This document shows positions 1 to 7,584 of a stretch of DNA of 64,000 nucleotides, in pieces. Origin of the DNA: Hellea balneolensis DSM 19091 (GTDB lineage Bacteria; Pseudomonadota; Alphaproteobacteria; Caulobacterales; Maricaulaceae); assembly GCF_000428525.1 (NCBI RefSeq), contig NZ_AUAC01000002.1:496001-560000 (forward strand). Reading direction: 5' to 3'. The first letter of the stretch is position 1; each line of letters starts with the position of its first letter. The translations under genes and the position numbers were made by a program. Below the pieces are notes generated by a model. That model was not told where the DNA came from and searched no databases. It worked only from the letters and a program-made list of their open reading frames with translations.

Positions 1-123
1 CAACAGACGGCTGATAAAAATCAGCTCAGGCGCTTCTTTTCCGGGGCGACGGGATAGGCGGGACAACACGAAATAGGCAATTGTCGAGATCAGAATAAGT
101 ATGGCGAGGGTGGACGTTGTCAT
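1..123 (-). CDS. N-terminal part of a small membrane protein (runs off the window)
   Basis: The reading frame starts at an ATG that overlaps the TGA of the upstream small gene as ATGA and stays open to the window edge, giving 41 residues. They begin with one hydrophobic helix (about residues 5-20, rich in Leu and Ile) followed by a basic stretch with Arg-Leu-Ser-Arg-Arg, so the N-terminus is probably a membrane anchor with the basic side in the cytoplasm. It is the last visible gene of the suf operon and is likely translationally coupled to it. The family cannot be named from this fragment. Existence is supported by the overlap and open frame; function is unknown. Confidence 0.55.
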   Translation of the reverse strand, partial: MTTSTLAILILISTIAYFVLSRLSRRPGKEAPELIFISRLL

Positions 124-329
124 GGCTGAACCTGCTTCGCAAGTTGCGTCCAAAATACAATGACTATGAAAGCGCCGCCCAAGCCTATCCATGCTTCCAT
201 TATTTTCCGCTTCTTAGCACTCCAACTATATATCTTGGCAAAGTGATCTAGCTGCATCAGCATTCCCACCAATACCACTACCGGAAAAAAACCATAAAGC
301 ACAAACTCTGTAAAAGTAGTTTCGTTCAT
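120..329 (-). CDS. small two-helix membrane protein downstream of sufD
   Basis: This 69-residue protein starts at the ATG that overlaps the sufD stop codon as ATGA; a GTG nine bases further upstream is less likely. Two hydrophobic segments are visible, roughly residues 8-26 and 46-61, separated by a basic loop containing Ser-Ala-Lys-Lys-Arg-Lys. This suggests a hairpin inner-membrane protein with a positively charged cytoplasmic loop. Its own stop overlaps the start of the next small membrane gene in the same way. Position at the end of the suf operon suggests co-expression with iron-sulfur assembly, but nothing in the sequence shows a direct role. Family not recognised. Confidence 0.65.
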   Translation of the reverse strand: MNETTFTEFVLYGFFPVVVLVGMLMQLDHFAKIYSWSAKKRKIMEAWIGLGGAFIVIVFWTQLAKQVQP

Positions 330-1369
330 TCCAACCACTCACGAATCTTCACTAGCAAGCTCTCGCGCAACTCTTCATCGTCCATGTCATCAAAGACATC
401 AGCGACGAAAGCTTCAGTAAGGAGCGCCCGCGCCTCGGCCAGCCCAATACCGCGTTGGCGCATGTAAAACAACGCGCTCTCATCAAGCTGCCCAATCGTG
501 TTCCCATGGGCGCAAGCGACATCATCGGCGTAGATTTCAAGCTCGGGCTTAGACCGAATTTCGGATGTATCCGAGAGCATCAAAGCGTCATGGCGCATCT
601 CTGCATCTGTGTGCTGGGCTGGACGGCGGACATGGAACTTACCTTGGAAGACGCCGCGCGATTTATCCGTCACCACACCTTTTACGGCTTGGCGAATGGT
701 GCAATCGGGAACGGCCAAATCAATATAGCTCGTCATATCGCAATGGCGTTTATCATCGAGCAGGTAAGCCCCGTTCAACGTAGCCTCAATATGTTTCCCC
801 ATCCCCGCAAGTCGCGTCTCGATACGAGATAAAGCTCCGCCAAAAGACAGCGCATGTTGCGTGACCTTGGCATCATTCCAAGCTGTGATATGAGCTGTGG
901 CGATACGCACACAATCGGCAGGGTCGCTATGAACAATGGTTCTGTCAAATGAGGCTTCGGCTTTGAGCGTAACCGTCATATCAATATTGACGAAACCACC
1001 GGCATCACCCGCGTGATGTTCAATTACACTAAGGCTCGCGCCTTTGGCTATATCAATACGGATACGGATATGGCCACGGTTCAGCCCTTCAATAATGAGA
1101 GGCGTTTCAGAGCTAAAGCCTTCGGGCACGGCAATCGTCCAAACCTTGCCGCCAAAATTACGGGCGAGTTTCGCCATGGCGCTATCCGTGTCCAAATCGT
1201 CCGTCTCGACTTCGGAAATAGTGACGCCTTCGGGCAATGTGAACTTTGGGAGGCCCGCTACGGATAGCCCCGCTGCCGACTCATCGACACGGCCGCGCAC
1301 ATCCGTCCATTTCCACGCTTCGTCGCGGCGGGTTGGGAGTGTATCGAGCTTAAGCGGCATATGCGTCAT
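326..1369 (-). CDS. sufD: Fe-S cluster assembly protein SufD
   Basis: SufD is a beta-helical scaffold subunit of the cytoplasmic SufBC2D complex, which builds iron-sulfur clusters using sulfur from a cysteine desulfurase. The 347-residue protein has the family C-terminal block with AHGNTIGQLDESALFYMRQRG, a conserved histidine, and the following helix leading to an Asp-Asp-Met-Asp-Asp segment. Its N-terminus has the usual short DEAWKWTD motif. Length is slightly short of the roughly 420 residues of E. coli SufD, as is common in this class. The start overlaps sufC by 20 bases; a second ATG nine bases in is also possible. The tight overlap with sufC fits co-translation of complex partners. Confidence 0.93.
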   Translation of the reverse strand: MTHMPLKLDTLPTRRDEAWKWTDVRGRVDESAAGLSVAGLPKFTLPEGVTISEVETDDLDTDSAMAKLARNFGGKVWTIAVPEGFSSETPLIIEGLNRGHIRIRIDIAKGASLSVIEHHAGDAGGFVNIDMTVTLKAEASFDRTIVHSDPADCVRIATAHITAWNDAKVTQHALSFGGALSRIETRLAGMGKHIEATLNGAYLLDDKRHCDMTSYIDLAVPDCTIRQAVKGVVTDKSRGVFQGKFHVRRPAQHTDAEMRHDALMLSDTSEIRSKPELEIYADDVACAHGNTIGQLDESALFYMRQRGIGLAEARALLTEAFVADVFDDMDDEELRESLLVKIREWLE

Positions 1370-2096
1370 AGCCTTCCGCTTCTAACTTTTTCGCGAAATC
1401 TGCATCACCTGAGGCTGCAATTTTTCCGCCAGAGAGAACATGCACGCGGTCTGGTACGATGTAATCAAGGAGGCGCTGATAATGGGTAATGATGAGCATA
1501 CCGCGATCAGGAGAGCGGAGCTTATTCACGCCATCGGCCACAATACGCAGCGCATCAACATCAAGGCCGGAATCCGTTTCGTCCATGACGATAAAACGCG
1601 GCTCGAGCATCATCATTTGGAAAATTTCCATACGCTTCTTCTCGCCGCCCGAAAAGCCGACATTCAGTGGACGCTTGAGCATTTCGGGTTTCATCTTTAG
1701 CTCTTTGGCGAGAGCGCGAGCTTTCTTGAGAAATTCAGGTGCGGCCATTTCTTCTTCCCCTCGTGCGCGGCGCTGTGCGTTCAGCGCGGTCTTGAGGAAT
1801 GTCATGGTTGGAACACCGGGGATTTCCAGCGGATATTGAAAGGACAGGAACATGCCTTTGGCCGCCCGCTCTTCGGGGTCCATATCGAGAAGGTTATCAC
1901 CGTCAAGCGTGACATCACCGCCCGTAACGTCATAGCCATCACGCCCCGTCAGGACATAAGACAGCGTCGATTTACCAGCGCCATTCGGCCCCATAATCGC
2001 ATGAACCTCCCCTGCGGGAATGTCGAGCGAAAGCCCTTCAAGGATAGTTTTTTGGCCGTCATCAACAGCGGCAGAAAGGTTATTTATTTTTAGCAT
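1350..2096 (-). CDS. sufC: Fe-S cluster assembly ATPase SufC
   Basis: SufC is the ABC-type ATPase that drives conformational change in the SufBC2D scaffold complex. The protein has a Walker A motif GPNGAGKST near residue 35, the modified signature FSGGEKKR, and a Walker B ending MDETDSGLD, the last being characteristic of SufC rather than transport ATPases. The start chosen is the ATG that shares one base with the stop of the upstream gene (TAATG); the in-frame TTG twelve bases earlier is unlikely. This gives 248 residues, normal for the family. No membrane segments are present. It sits between a small conserved protein and sufD in the suf operon. Confidence 0.95.
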   Translation of the reverse strand: MLKINNLSAAVDDGQKTILEGLSLDIPAGEVHAIMGPNGAGKSTLSYVLTGRDGYDVTGGDVTLDGDNLLDMDPEERAAKGMFLSFQYPLEIPGVPTMTFLKTALNAQRRARGEEEMAAPEFLKKARALAKELKMKPEMLKRPLNVGFSGGEKKRMEIFQMMMLEPRFIVMDETDSGLDVDALRIVADGVNKLRSPDRGMLIITHYQRLLDYIVPDRVHVLSGGKIAASGDADFAKKLEAEGYDAYAA

Positions 2097-2470
2097 TATT
2101 TTTCCCAAATAAGCTCGTCGTGAGCATATTTCACGATGACTTCTATTTTTCCGACGATGGCTGCATTGAAAGCTTCTAACTCTTCAGCAGGCACCCATAT
2201 TTCTTCATGTTCTTTTGCCCCAACAACTTCGGGCTGATATTTATCTGCAACTGACTTCTTCACAGCAAAGCGCGTAACGTAACCTTCCTTGTCGTCATTA
2301 ATTCGCGAGTTCCAATCCTTCGCAATTTGTCGCGCATAACCCTCGTTCAAAACAGGATAGAATATGGGTTGGTCAGGCAAGCGCGGCGGATAAGCTGTAA
2401 AGCCACTATCCTCAATGAGCTTCAACTCATTCTTGCCAACAGGGCGATACATTGTGACTGTTTCAGTCAT
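2096..2470 (-). CDS. conserved small protein, ADP-ribosylation/crystallin J1-like annotation family
   Basis: The 124-residue protein has no signal peptide or membrane segment and begins with MYRPVG a few residues in. It contains PPRLPDQPIFYPV and a later HEEIWVPAEELEAFN segment. I recognise this layout from short proteobacterial proteins often labelled ADP-ribosylation/crystallin J1; no enzymatic activity is established for that label, and it should not be read as an ADP-ribosyl hydrolase. It is TAATG-coupled to sufC. A 150-base gap holding a palindromic repeat separates it from ridA. Its presence between sufB and sufC is unusual relative to textbook suf operons. Identity is from memory of the family, so moderate confidence. 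Confidence 0.7.
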   Translation of the reverse strand: MTETVTMYRPVGKNELKLIEDSGFTAYPPRLPDQPIFYPVLNEGYARQIAKDWNSRINDDKEGYVTRFAVKKSVADKYQPEVVGAKEHEEIWVPAEELEAFNAAIVGKIEVIVKYAHDELIWEK

Positions 2471-2498
2471 GATTTAGACTTTCTAAAACTTCCGTTCA

Positions 2499-2610
2499 TT
2501 CCTGCCCAGCGTTTTGAACAAAACGCAAGAGCAGGAACCCAGTGTCCCTCATGGCTAATCTTGATAGATGCGGGATACTGGTTCCCAGCTTTCGCTGGAA
2601 TGCACGGATA
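2499..2610. repeat. REP/BIME-like palindromic intergenic repeat
   Basis: The gap between two suf-operon genes is a nested palindrome. One hairpin at 2499-2537 has outer arms TTCCTGC/GCAGGAA and inner arms CGTTTT/AAAACG. A second at 2582-2600 pairs TTCC-CAGC with GCTGGAA. Between them GGAACCCAGTGTCCC (2535-2549) is an imperfect inverted copy of GGGATACTGGTTCC (2573-2586). The right half resembles the GGTTCCCGC-TTCGCGGGAATG repeats scattered in many alphaproteobacterial genomes. It could modulate mRNA stability between ridA and the downstream suf genes. Confidence 0.6.
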
Positions 2611-2620
2611 TAAAAGGGAG

Positions 2621-3007
2621 TTAGCCACGAAACGCCGTAACCTCGATTTCCACTTTCATCTTTTCGTCCACCATCCCGGCTATCACCATTGTCGCCGCGG
2701 GCAGAATATTTCCGAAATGCTTCTTAATCACGGGTAGAACCTCTTTGACATATTTGCGGTCGGAGACCGTATATTGCACTCGGATGGTATGACCGAGTTC
2801 AAACTCTGCAGCCTTTAGCGCCGCCATGATATTTGTGAAGGTGTTCTGAGCTTGCTGCGCAGCAGACTCTGGGAGTTCACCTGATGTGTAGTCATAGCCC
2901 ACTGTGCCAGAAACAAAGCACCAATCGCCCTGCACCACCGCGCGGGACATGGCATATGTTTTTTCACCTTCGGAGAGTGAAATAAATTTACGTTTAGCTT
3001 TGGCCAT
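2621..3007 (-). CDS. RidA/YjgF/Rid family protein
   Basis: Rid proteins form cytoplasmic trimers; the archetype RidA deaminates reactive enamine/imine intermediates released by PLP enzymes. The 128-residue protein has the Rid fold pattern: a strand with WCFVSGTVGYD, a helix QAQNTFTNIMAALKAA, then VQYTVSDRKYVKEVLPVIKKHF and a C-terminal AATMVIAGMVDEKMKVEIEVTA block. The usual catalytic RidA arginine in the R-C/V-x-V-A-x-L region is not evident, so it may belong to a divergent Rid subgroup rather than being true RidA. It lies 10 bases after the lipoprotein gene in the suf operon, near a PLP-dependent cysteine desulfurase, which makes detoxification of its imine by-products a plausible but unproven role. 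Confidence 0.85.
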   Translation of the reverse strand: MAKAKRKFISLSEGEKTYAMSRAVVQGDWCFVSGTVGYDYTSGELPESAAQQAQNTFTNIMAALKAAEFELGHTIRVQYTVSDRKYVKEVLPVIKKHFGNILPAATMVIAGMVDEKMKVEIEVTAFRG

Positions 3008-3017
3008 TTTTATTTCC

Positions 3018-3635
3018 TTATGGACAGAGAGCGGTGGTCCACTCAGTTGTGTTTTCGCCGCGATGGCATTTAATACGAGATCCGTAAGCGGCGAGGGTTT
3101 GGTTGCCCTCTGCGCCGCTCACAATGAGATAAATTTCTTCGGCTTTGACCGAATCGTCGGGCAAGCCTTTGGCGCTAAAAAGCAAGACCGCGCCATCTTC
3201 GCGTTCAAAGGTCGATTGCGATGTTGAGATGATTGTATTGCCATCTTCAGGCGCGAAATAGAGCCGCACGTTATCGATGGCCTCGCCGCGCGATTGACCT
3301 TCCCTGAGGCCTGTGAACTTGGCGAGGCCTTTGGAATAACTATTGAAATCAACATCTTCAAGGGTGAGTGATTTTGGCATAGGCGGAGCGGGCGGTGTTA
3401 CCTCGGTTGTGACTTTAGGCGCGGCAGGTGCTTCCACCTCCTGCGAACCACAAGCCACTAAAAGCAATCCTAACGCCGCAAGTGCAAACCCCTCGCCCCG
3501 CCTGCGGGGGAGGTGCGCCCGAAGGGGGCGGAGGGGGGAGCGACAAGAAACATAGCTCTGCTGGGCTCCCCCCTCAGTCGCTTCGCGACAGCTCCCCCGT
3601 GAACGGGGGAGCGAATTTAAGCGCACGACCTTCAT
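3018..3635 (-). CDS. lipoprotein of unknown function with a palindromic repeat inserted in its signal peptide
   Basis: The 205-residue product starts at the ATG coupled to the sufB stop (TAATG). Residues 50-62 form a hydrophobic segment ending LLLVACGS, a good lipobox with Cys62. Residues about 7-49 are Arg-rich and are encoded by the long palindromic repeat at 3490-3613. Removing that stretch would join MKVVR directly to the hydrophobic core and give an ordinary lipoprotein signal of about 20 residues, so the repeat appears to have inserted in frame. After the lipobox comes a Pro/Ala linker and a compact soluble domain of about 130 residues with two late cysteines; I do not recognise it. Whether the extended signal still works is unknown. 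No better internal start exists before the hydrophobic core. Confidence 0.75.
   Translation of the reverse strand: MKVVRLNSLPRSRGSCREATEGGAQQSYVSCRSPLRPLRAHLPRRRGEGFALAALGLLLVACGSQEVEAPAAPKVTTEVTPPAPPMPKSLTLEDVDFNSYSKGLAKFTGLREGQSRGEAIDNVRLYFAPEDGNTIISTSQSTFEREDGAVLLFSAKGLPDDSVKAEEIYLIVSGAEGNQTLAAYGSRIKCHRGENTTEWTTALCP
3490..3613. repeat. multi-hairpin GC-rich palindromic repeat, translated in frame
   Basis: Four hairpins lie head to tail: CCTC-CCCCGC/GCGGGG-AGG at the left; GCGCCC/GGGGGCG; an 11-bp perfect stem GAGGGGGGAGC/GCTCCCCCCTC spanning 3531-3574; and, at the right, GTCGC/GCGAC followed by CTCCCCCGT/ACGGGGGAG. This structure and the CTCCCCC-type ends match dispersed palindromic repeats of alphaproteobacteria. 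It contains no stop in the minus-strand coding frame and supplies about 43 residues of the lipoprotein gene. The situation is comparable to Rickettsia palindromic elements that insert inside genes, although this is not shown to be the same family. Confidence 0.75.
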
Positions 3636-5134
3636 TAACCCACAGAGCCTTCCAAGCTAATCGCCACCAATTTCTGCGCTTCAACGGCAAATTCCATAGG
3701 CAGTTCTTGGAGGACATCACGGCAGAAACCATTAACGAGCAGCGCCACGGCGTCCTCTTCGGACAAGCCGCGTTGACGGCAATAGAAGAGTTGATCATCG
3801 GATAATTTAGATGTCGTTGCTTCATGCTCAAATTGCGCGGTCGGCGTGTTACTTTCAATATAGGGCACGGTATGGGCGCCACACTGATCGCCGATTAGCA
3901 AGCTATCACATTGCGTAAAGTTCCGCGCACCAACCGCCTTTCTATGGGCACTGACAAGGCCGCGATAGGTCGAGTTAGACTTACCCGCGCTGATACCTTT
4001 AGAGATAACACGCGATTTCGTATTCTTGCCTAAATGGATCATTTTGGTGCCTGTATCGGCTTGTTGATGTCCATTAGTAATGGCAATGGAATAGAACTCA
4101 CCTTGGCTATTATCGCCGCGTAAAATACAGCTTGGATATTTCCATGTAACCGCAGAGCCTGTTTCGACCTGTGTCCAAGACACTTTGGAGTTTTCACCGC
4201 GGCAATCGGCGCGTTTGGTCACGAAGTTATAAACCCCGCCTTTACCTTCGGCGTCGCCCGGCCACCAATTCTGAACCGTAGAATATTTCACTTCGGCATC
4301 TTCATGAACTATAATTTCAACAATCGCAGCATGGAGTTGGTTTTCGTCCCGCATCGGGGCCGTACAGCCTTCAAGGTAAGAGACGTAAGAGCCTTTATCA
4401 GCGATAATCAACGTACGTTCAAACTGCCCTGTCCCCTGCGCGTTCATACGGAAATAGGTGGAGAGCTCCATCGGGCAGCGAACCCCCGGCGGGATGTAAA
4501 CAAAGGAGCCATCGGAGAAGACGGCATTATTAAGCGTCGCGTAATAATTATCCGTCACAGGCACAACAGAGCCCATATATTTCTTCACCAATTCAGGATG
4601 GTCTTTTACGGCCTCGGAGAATGAGCAGAAAATCACACCATGTTTCGCGAGTTCTTTTTTAAATGTCGTGACGACCGAGACGGAGTCAAACACCGCATCC
4701 ACGGCGACTTTCGGTGCGCCTTTAACACCCGCCAGAACCTCTTGTTCTTTGAGTGAAATGCCGAGCTTATTATAGACTTCGAGTATCTCTGGGTCGACTT
4801 CATCGAGCGAATTCAATTCCTTCTTCTTCACCGGTGACGCGTAATAATACATGTCCTGAAAATCGATTTTCGGATATTCGACCATCGCCCATTCCGGCTC
4901 TTCGAGCGTGAGCCAACGGCGATATGCTTCGAGACGCCAATCGAGTAGCCATTGTGGCTCGTCCTTTTTGGCCGAAATAAAACGGACAATATCCTCGTTC
5001 AGACCCTTTGGCGCGAACTCCTGCTCAATATCACTATCAAAGCCATATTTATATTTATCCGCCTCAAGTGAGCGCACACCTTCGACGGTGCTGTCCTCTA
5101 TAGAGTCTTTTGCAATCTTGACGTCTTCGCTCAT
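3635..5134 (-). CDS. sufB: Fe-S cluster assembly scaffold SufB
   Basis: SufB is the main scaffold subunit of the SufBC2D complex on which [Fe-S] clusters form in the cytoplasm. The 499-residue protein matches family length (about 480-500). It shows hallmark blocks: YKYGF and [17 protein letters not shown] near the N-terminus, [15 protein letters not shown] in the middle, and [23 protein letters not shown] toward the C-terminus, with the conserved cysteine region and the histidine used in cluster assembly. It is coupled to the cysteine desulfurase gene upstream and to the lipoprotein gene downstream, each by a one-base TAATG overlap, so expression follows the operon promoter and its IscR control. 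Confidence 0.96.
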   Translation of the reverse strand: MSEDVKIAKDSIEDSTVEGVRSLEADKYKYGFDSDIEQEFAPKGLNEDIVRFISAKKDEPQWLLDWRLEAYRRWLTLEEPEWAMVEYPKIDFQDMYYYASPVKKKELNSLDEVDPEILEVYNKLGISLKEQEVLAGVKGAPKVAVDAVFDSVSVVTTFKKELAKHGVIFCSFSEAVKDHPELVKKYMGSVVPVTDNYYATLNNAVFSDGSFVYIPPGVRCPMELSTYFRMNAQGTGQFERTLIIADKGSYVSYLEGCTAPMRDENQLHAAIVEIIVHEDAEVKYSTVQNWWPGDAEGKGGVYNFVTKRADCRGENSKVSWTQVETGSAVTWKYPSCILRGDNSQGEFYSIAITNGHQQADTGTKMIHLGKNTKSRVISKGISAGKSNSTYRGLVSAHRKAVGARNFTQCDSLLIGDQCGAHTVPYIESNTPTAQFEHEATTSKLSDDQLFYCRQRGLSEEDAVALLVNGFCRDVLQELPMEFAVEAQKLVAISLEGSVG

Positions 5135-6249
5135 TATGCGGCTTTCCGTTTTATTTTTCTAATCTTGGCCCAGGCGGAGAGAAAATGCTCCACATCGGCC
5201 ATAGTGCTGTTATACCCAAAGCTAATACGTATCGCACCCTTAGGGGATTTATCCGATAAGCCCATGGCCTTGATTGCGCGGCTTTCGCCAACCTTGCCCG
5301 AAGAACATGCCGTACCCGTTGAGACGGATATGCCTTCGAGGTCGAGTGACATCATCGCTGTCATGGAACTGACATCAGGGATGGCGAAAAAGCTGGTATT
5401 CGGCAGGCGCTCTACGCCCTCCCCAAATATTGTCAGCTCAGGTTCCATAGATTTAAGACCCGCCTCTAATGCATCACGCAACTCTCTAGTATGGTCTAAA
5501 TCTGTCATCGCCTTCACAGCCGCGCCAAAGCCCGCAATCCCAGCCACATTCATTGTGCCCGCACGGCGGCGGCGCTCTTGCCCGCCCCCACAGAGCAGCG
5601 ATTGTGCTGGCGCTTCGGGGGCCATGTAAAGCGCACCAACACCTTGCGGTCCGCCGATCTTATGCGCAGAAATAGCGATGTAATCCGCGATGTAAGTCAT
5701 AGGTATTTTACCGAGCGCTTGAACCGCATCAACAAGGAGCAAGCCGCCTACTTCGGAAACAATATCGGCAATCTGCTCAATCGGCTGGATAACCCCCGTC
5801 TCGCTATTGGCCGCGACGACAGAGACAAAGATACGCCCATCGGCCTCATCCCAATTCTTAAGACGGTCTTTCAGCCACGCCACATCCGTCACGCCATTTT
5901 CACTTAACGGAATAAACTCATGCGGACACCTCCATTGATCCGCCGCGCGGTAAGTCGCGGGGTGGTCTGCATAGGAAAACAGCATTTTGCGGCATCCCGC
6001 CGTCCAAGCGGAAAACACCGCTGTATTCAGAGCTTCGGTGCCGCAGCCCGTAAAGACAATATCCTGTGCGCAAACTCCCATGGCGAGCCCTACCGCTTCG
6101 CGGGCGTTCGAGATTAGATTTTTCGCCGCGCGCCCATCACCATGTTGCGCAGACGGATTGCCTTCAACAGCCATCGCCGCTGTTACAGCTTCGATAACTT
6201 CGGAGCGGATTGGCGAGGTCGCGTTATGGTCGAGATAGGTGCGGGTCAT
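5134..6249 (-). CDS. cysteine desulfurase, class V aminotransferase (NifS/IscS type)
   Basis: This PLP enzyme takes sulfur from L-cysteine, giving alanine and an enzyme persulfide that feeds Fe-S assembly. In 371 residues it shows the N-terminal [10 protein letters not shown] motif, the PLP-binding lysine at Lys197 in [12 protein letters not shown], and the persulfide cysteine at Cys315 in [10 protein letters not shown]. The last has the NifS/IscS-like loop rather than the RxGxHC loop of SufS. The stop overlaps the sufB start (TAATG), and its own ATG overlaps the iscR stop as ATGA. Pairing an IscS-type desulfurase with suf scaffold genes under IscR is typical of alphaproteobacteria. A second, SufS-type enzyme may lie beyond the window edge. 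Confidence 0.92.
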   Translation of the reverse strand: MTRTYLDHNATSPIRSEVIEAVTAAMAVEGNPSAQHGDGRAAKNLISNAREAVGLAMGVCAQDIVFTGCGTEALNTAVFSAWTAGCRKMLFSYADHPATYRAADQWRCPHEFIPLSENGVTDVAWLKDRLKNWDEADGRIFVSVVAANSETGVIQPIEQIADIVSEVGGLLLVDAVQALGKIPMTYIADYIAISAHKIGGPQGVGALYMAPEAPAQSLLCGGGQERRRRAGTMNVAGIAGFGAAVKAMTDLDHTRELRDALEAGLKSMEPELTIFGEGVERLPNTSFFAIPDVSSMTAMMSLDLEGISVSTGTACSSGKVGESRAIKAMGLSDKSPKGAIRISFGYNSTMADVEHFLSAWAKIRKIKRKAA

Positions 6250-6680
6250 TCCGCCGCCTCCAGAACAGGAAAACGGCCATCAACGACATCTTGTACTGTA
6301 ATGGAGGCTAAAAACTGCTCAATATGATCTTCAAGGGCTCCCCAGAGATTATGGGTCAGGCAACGATCGGTTTTTCCCGTACAGGCAATTTTTGTTTCGG
6401 GGGTGCAGCCATGGGCTTTGATGTCTTCGTCGACGGCAAAAATTATTTTCTCTAGCGTTAGGTTAGCCGCAGATTCGGCGAGCACATAACCGCCAGATGC
6501 TCCGCGATGGCTTTCGACCACCCCCGCGCGGCGAAGTTTGGCGAATAACTGTTCTAAAAAGCTCAGCGAAATACCTTGGCGTTTGGAGATATCATTGAGT
6601 GAGGAGCGCACATTCGTACCTTGCGCGGCCATATCTGCCACGGCCATCACCGCATAACGCCCTTTTGCCGTCAATTTCAC
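6246..6680 (-). CDS. iscR: Rrf2-family Fe-S regulator IscR
   Basis: IscR is a winged-helix transcription regulator that senses Fe-S status by binding a [2Fe-2S] cluster and represses its own operon when loaded. The 144-residue protein begins MKLTAKGRYA, has the helix-turn-helix with SLSFLEQLF at about 39-46 and the wing RGASGGYVLA. It carries three candidate cluster cysteines, Cys92, Cys100 and Cys107, with His110 three residues after the last, reproducing the C-C-C-H ligand pattern of E. coli IscR with slightly longer spacing. It is first in the suf operon. A type-1-like IscR operator lies about 105-123 bases upstream over a good promoter, strongly suggesting autoregulation. Confidence 0.93.
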   Translation of the reverse strand: MKLTAKGRYAVMAVADMAAQGTNVRSSLNDISKRQGISLSFLEQLFAKLRRAGVVESHRGASGGYVLAESAANLTLEKIIFAVDEDIKAHGCTPETKIACTGKTDRCLTHNLWGALEDHIEQFLASITVQDVVDGRFPVLEAAE

Positions 6681-6776
6681 CTGTTAAAGCCCTTTCTGTG
6701 AAGGTTTTTCTCGCTTTTCGTGAAGGTCCTTGTTAAAGGCCGCCCAGAAATTTATTTGCAACACTAATGTGTCAGG

Positions 6777-6805
6777 GATTTAATTATTCCGACTAAATTA
6801 GTCAA
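6777..6805 (-). promoter_or_regulatory. iscR-suf operon promoter
   Basis: On the minus strand TTGACT (6805-6800) and TAAATC (6782-6777) are separated by exactly 17 bases, a reasonable sigma-70-type promoter pointing into iscR about 97 bases downstream. The -35 box is embedded in the GACTAA-A-TTAGTC palindrome, so a bound IscR would block polymerase. Inferred from spacing and operator overlap only. Confidence 0.65.
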
Positions 6806-6808
6806 GAT
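6785..6808. promoter_or_regulatory. IscR type-1-like operator
   Basis: The site ATTCCGACTAAATTAGTC followed by AAGAT has 6-bp arms GACTAA/TTAGTC (core 6791-6803) and closely follows the E. coli type-1 IscR consensus, including the AT-rich centre and outer AT. It lies between iscR and the divergent hydrolase gene, 52 bases before the latter, so it could influence both, but it covers the iscR -35 box. Confidence 0.75.
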
Positions 6809-6854
6809 TAAGTCTGCGCTAATCAGCTGCGACAAAACAGTTTAAGGGGCTCTT

Positions 6855-7535
6855 ATGCCAGAAGTCATTTTCAACGGTCCTGAAGGCCGTCTTGAAGGCC
6901 GTTATCACCCATCCGATGATCCGCAAGCGCCCTGCGCGCTCATCCTTCCGCCGCACCCGAAAGCTGGCGGTCATATGGACCACCGCATCACGGTTGCGAT
7001 GTATGAGCAATATAAAGCCCGCGGATTTTCTGTTCTGCGTTTTAACTTTCGCGGCGTAGGCCGTTCTGTCGGTGTTTACGATAATGGCCAAGGCGAATTG
7101 CAAGATGCCGCCTACGCTATGGATTACATGCAAAGCTTTAACCAGAACGCGCCTTTTACATGGGTGTCAGGCTATAGTTTTGGCGCGTGGATCGGCATGC
7201 AGCTTTTGATGCGCCGCCCCGAAGTGGCTGGCTTTATTTCAATGAGCCTTCCAACTAACACATATGATTTCGCGTTTCTCGCGCCCTGCCCAGCCTCTGG
7301 CCTAATCACTTACGGGACGAACGACCCGATTGTCCCAGCGGATGATGTGGACCGAATTGTTGAGAAAATCCGCGTTCAAAAGGGCCATAAGATTTACACA
7401 TATCCAATCGAGGGCGCAGATCACTTCTACACTAACCATCTCGAAGAAGCGATGCATGTGATTGATGATTACCTAGACGCGAACCTAGATCCACAATATT
7501 GCCCACCAAGAGAGCCGAAACTGCTTGAGGGGTAG
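6855..7535 (+). CDS. alpha/beta hydrolase, cytoplasmic
   Basis: The 226-residue protein is a compact alpha/beta hydrolase of the COG2945-like type. The nucleophile elbow is GYSFG with Ser108; likely acid Asp157 (in GTNDPIV) and base His190 (in EGADHFY) complete the triad. An oxyanion-type HPKAGG segment follows strand 1. There is no signal peptide, so it acts in the cytoplasm; the substrate is unknown, and such proteins are usually called predicted esterases or dienelactone-hydrolase-like. The ribosome site AAGGGG precedes the ATG. It is divergent from iscR and shares the intergenic region containing the IscR operator, so iron-linked expression is possible but untested. Confidence 0.85.
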   Translation: MPEVIFNGPEGRLEGRYHPSDDPQAPCALILPPHPKAGGHMDHRITVAMYEQYKARGFSVLRFNFRGVGRSVGVYDNGQGELQDAAYAMDYMQSFNQNAPFTWVSGYSFGAWIGMQLLMRRPEVAGFISMSLPTNTYDFAFLAPCPASGLITYGTNDPIVPADDVDRIVEKIRVQKGHKIYTYPIEGADHFYTNHLEEAMHVIDDYLDANLDPQYCPPREPKLLEG

Positions 7536-7545
7536 TAAACTTCTT

Positions 7546-7575
7546 CGTCCTCACCCCACCCAGTGGGTGAGGACG
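7546..7575. terminator. bidirectional hairpin between convergent genes
   Basis: CGTCCTCACCC and GGGTGAGGACG form a perfect 11-bp stem with an 8-base loop, located exactly between the ends of the converging hydrolase and M1 peptidase genes. There is a short T-rich stretch on the plus side (ATCTTTGG) but no long T run. It probably serves as a two-way terminator or 3' mRNA stabiliser. Confidence 0.65.
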
Positions 7576-7584
7576 TATCTTTGG

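Noticed and set aside
455-832. Plus-strand frame opposite sufD
   Set aside because: Lies entirely within sufD, no upstream signals, no recognisable protein pattern.
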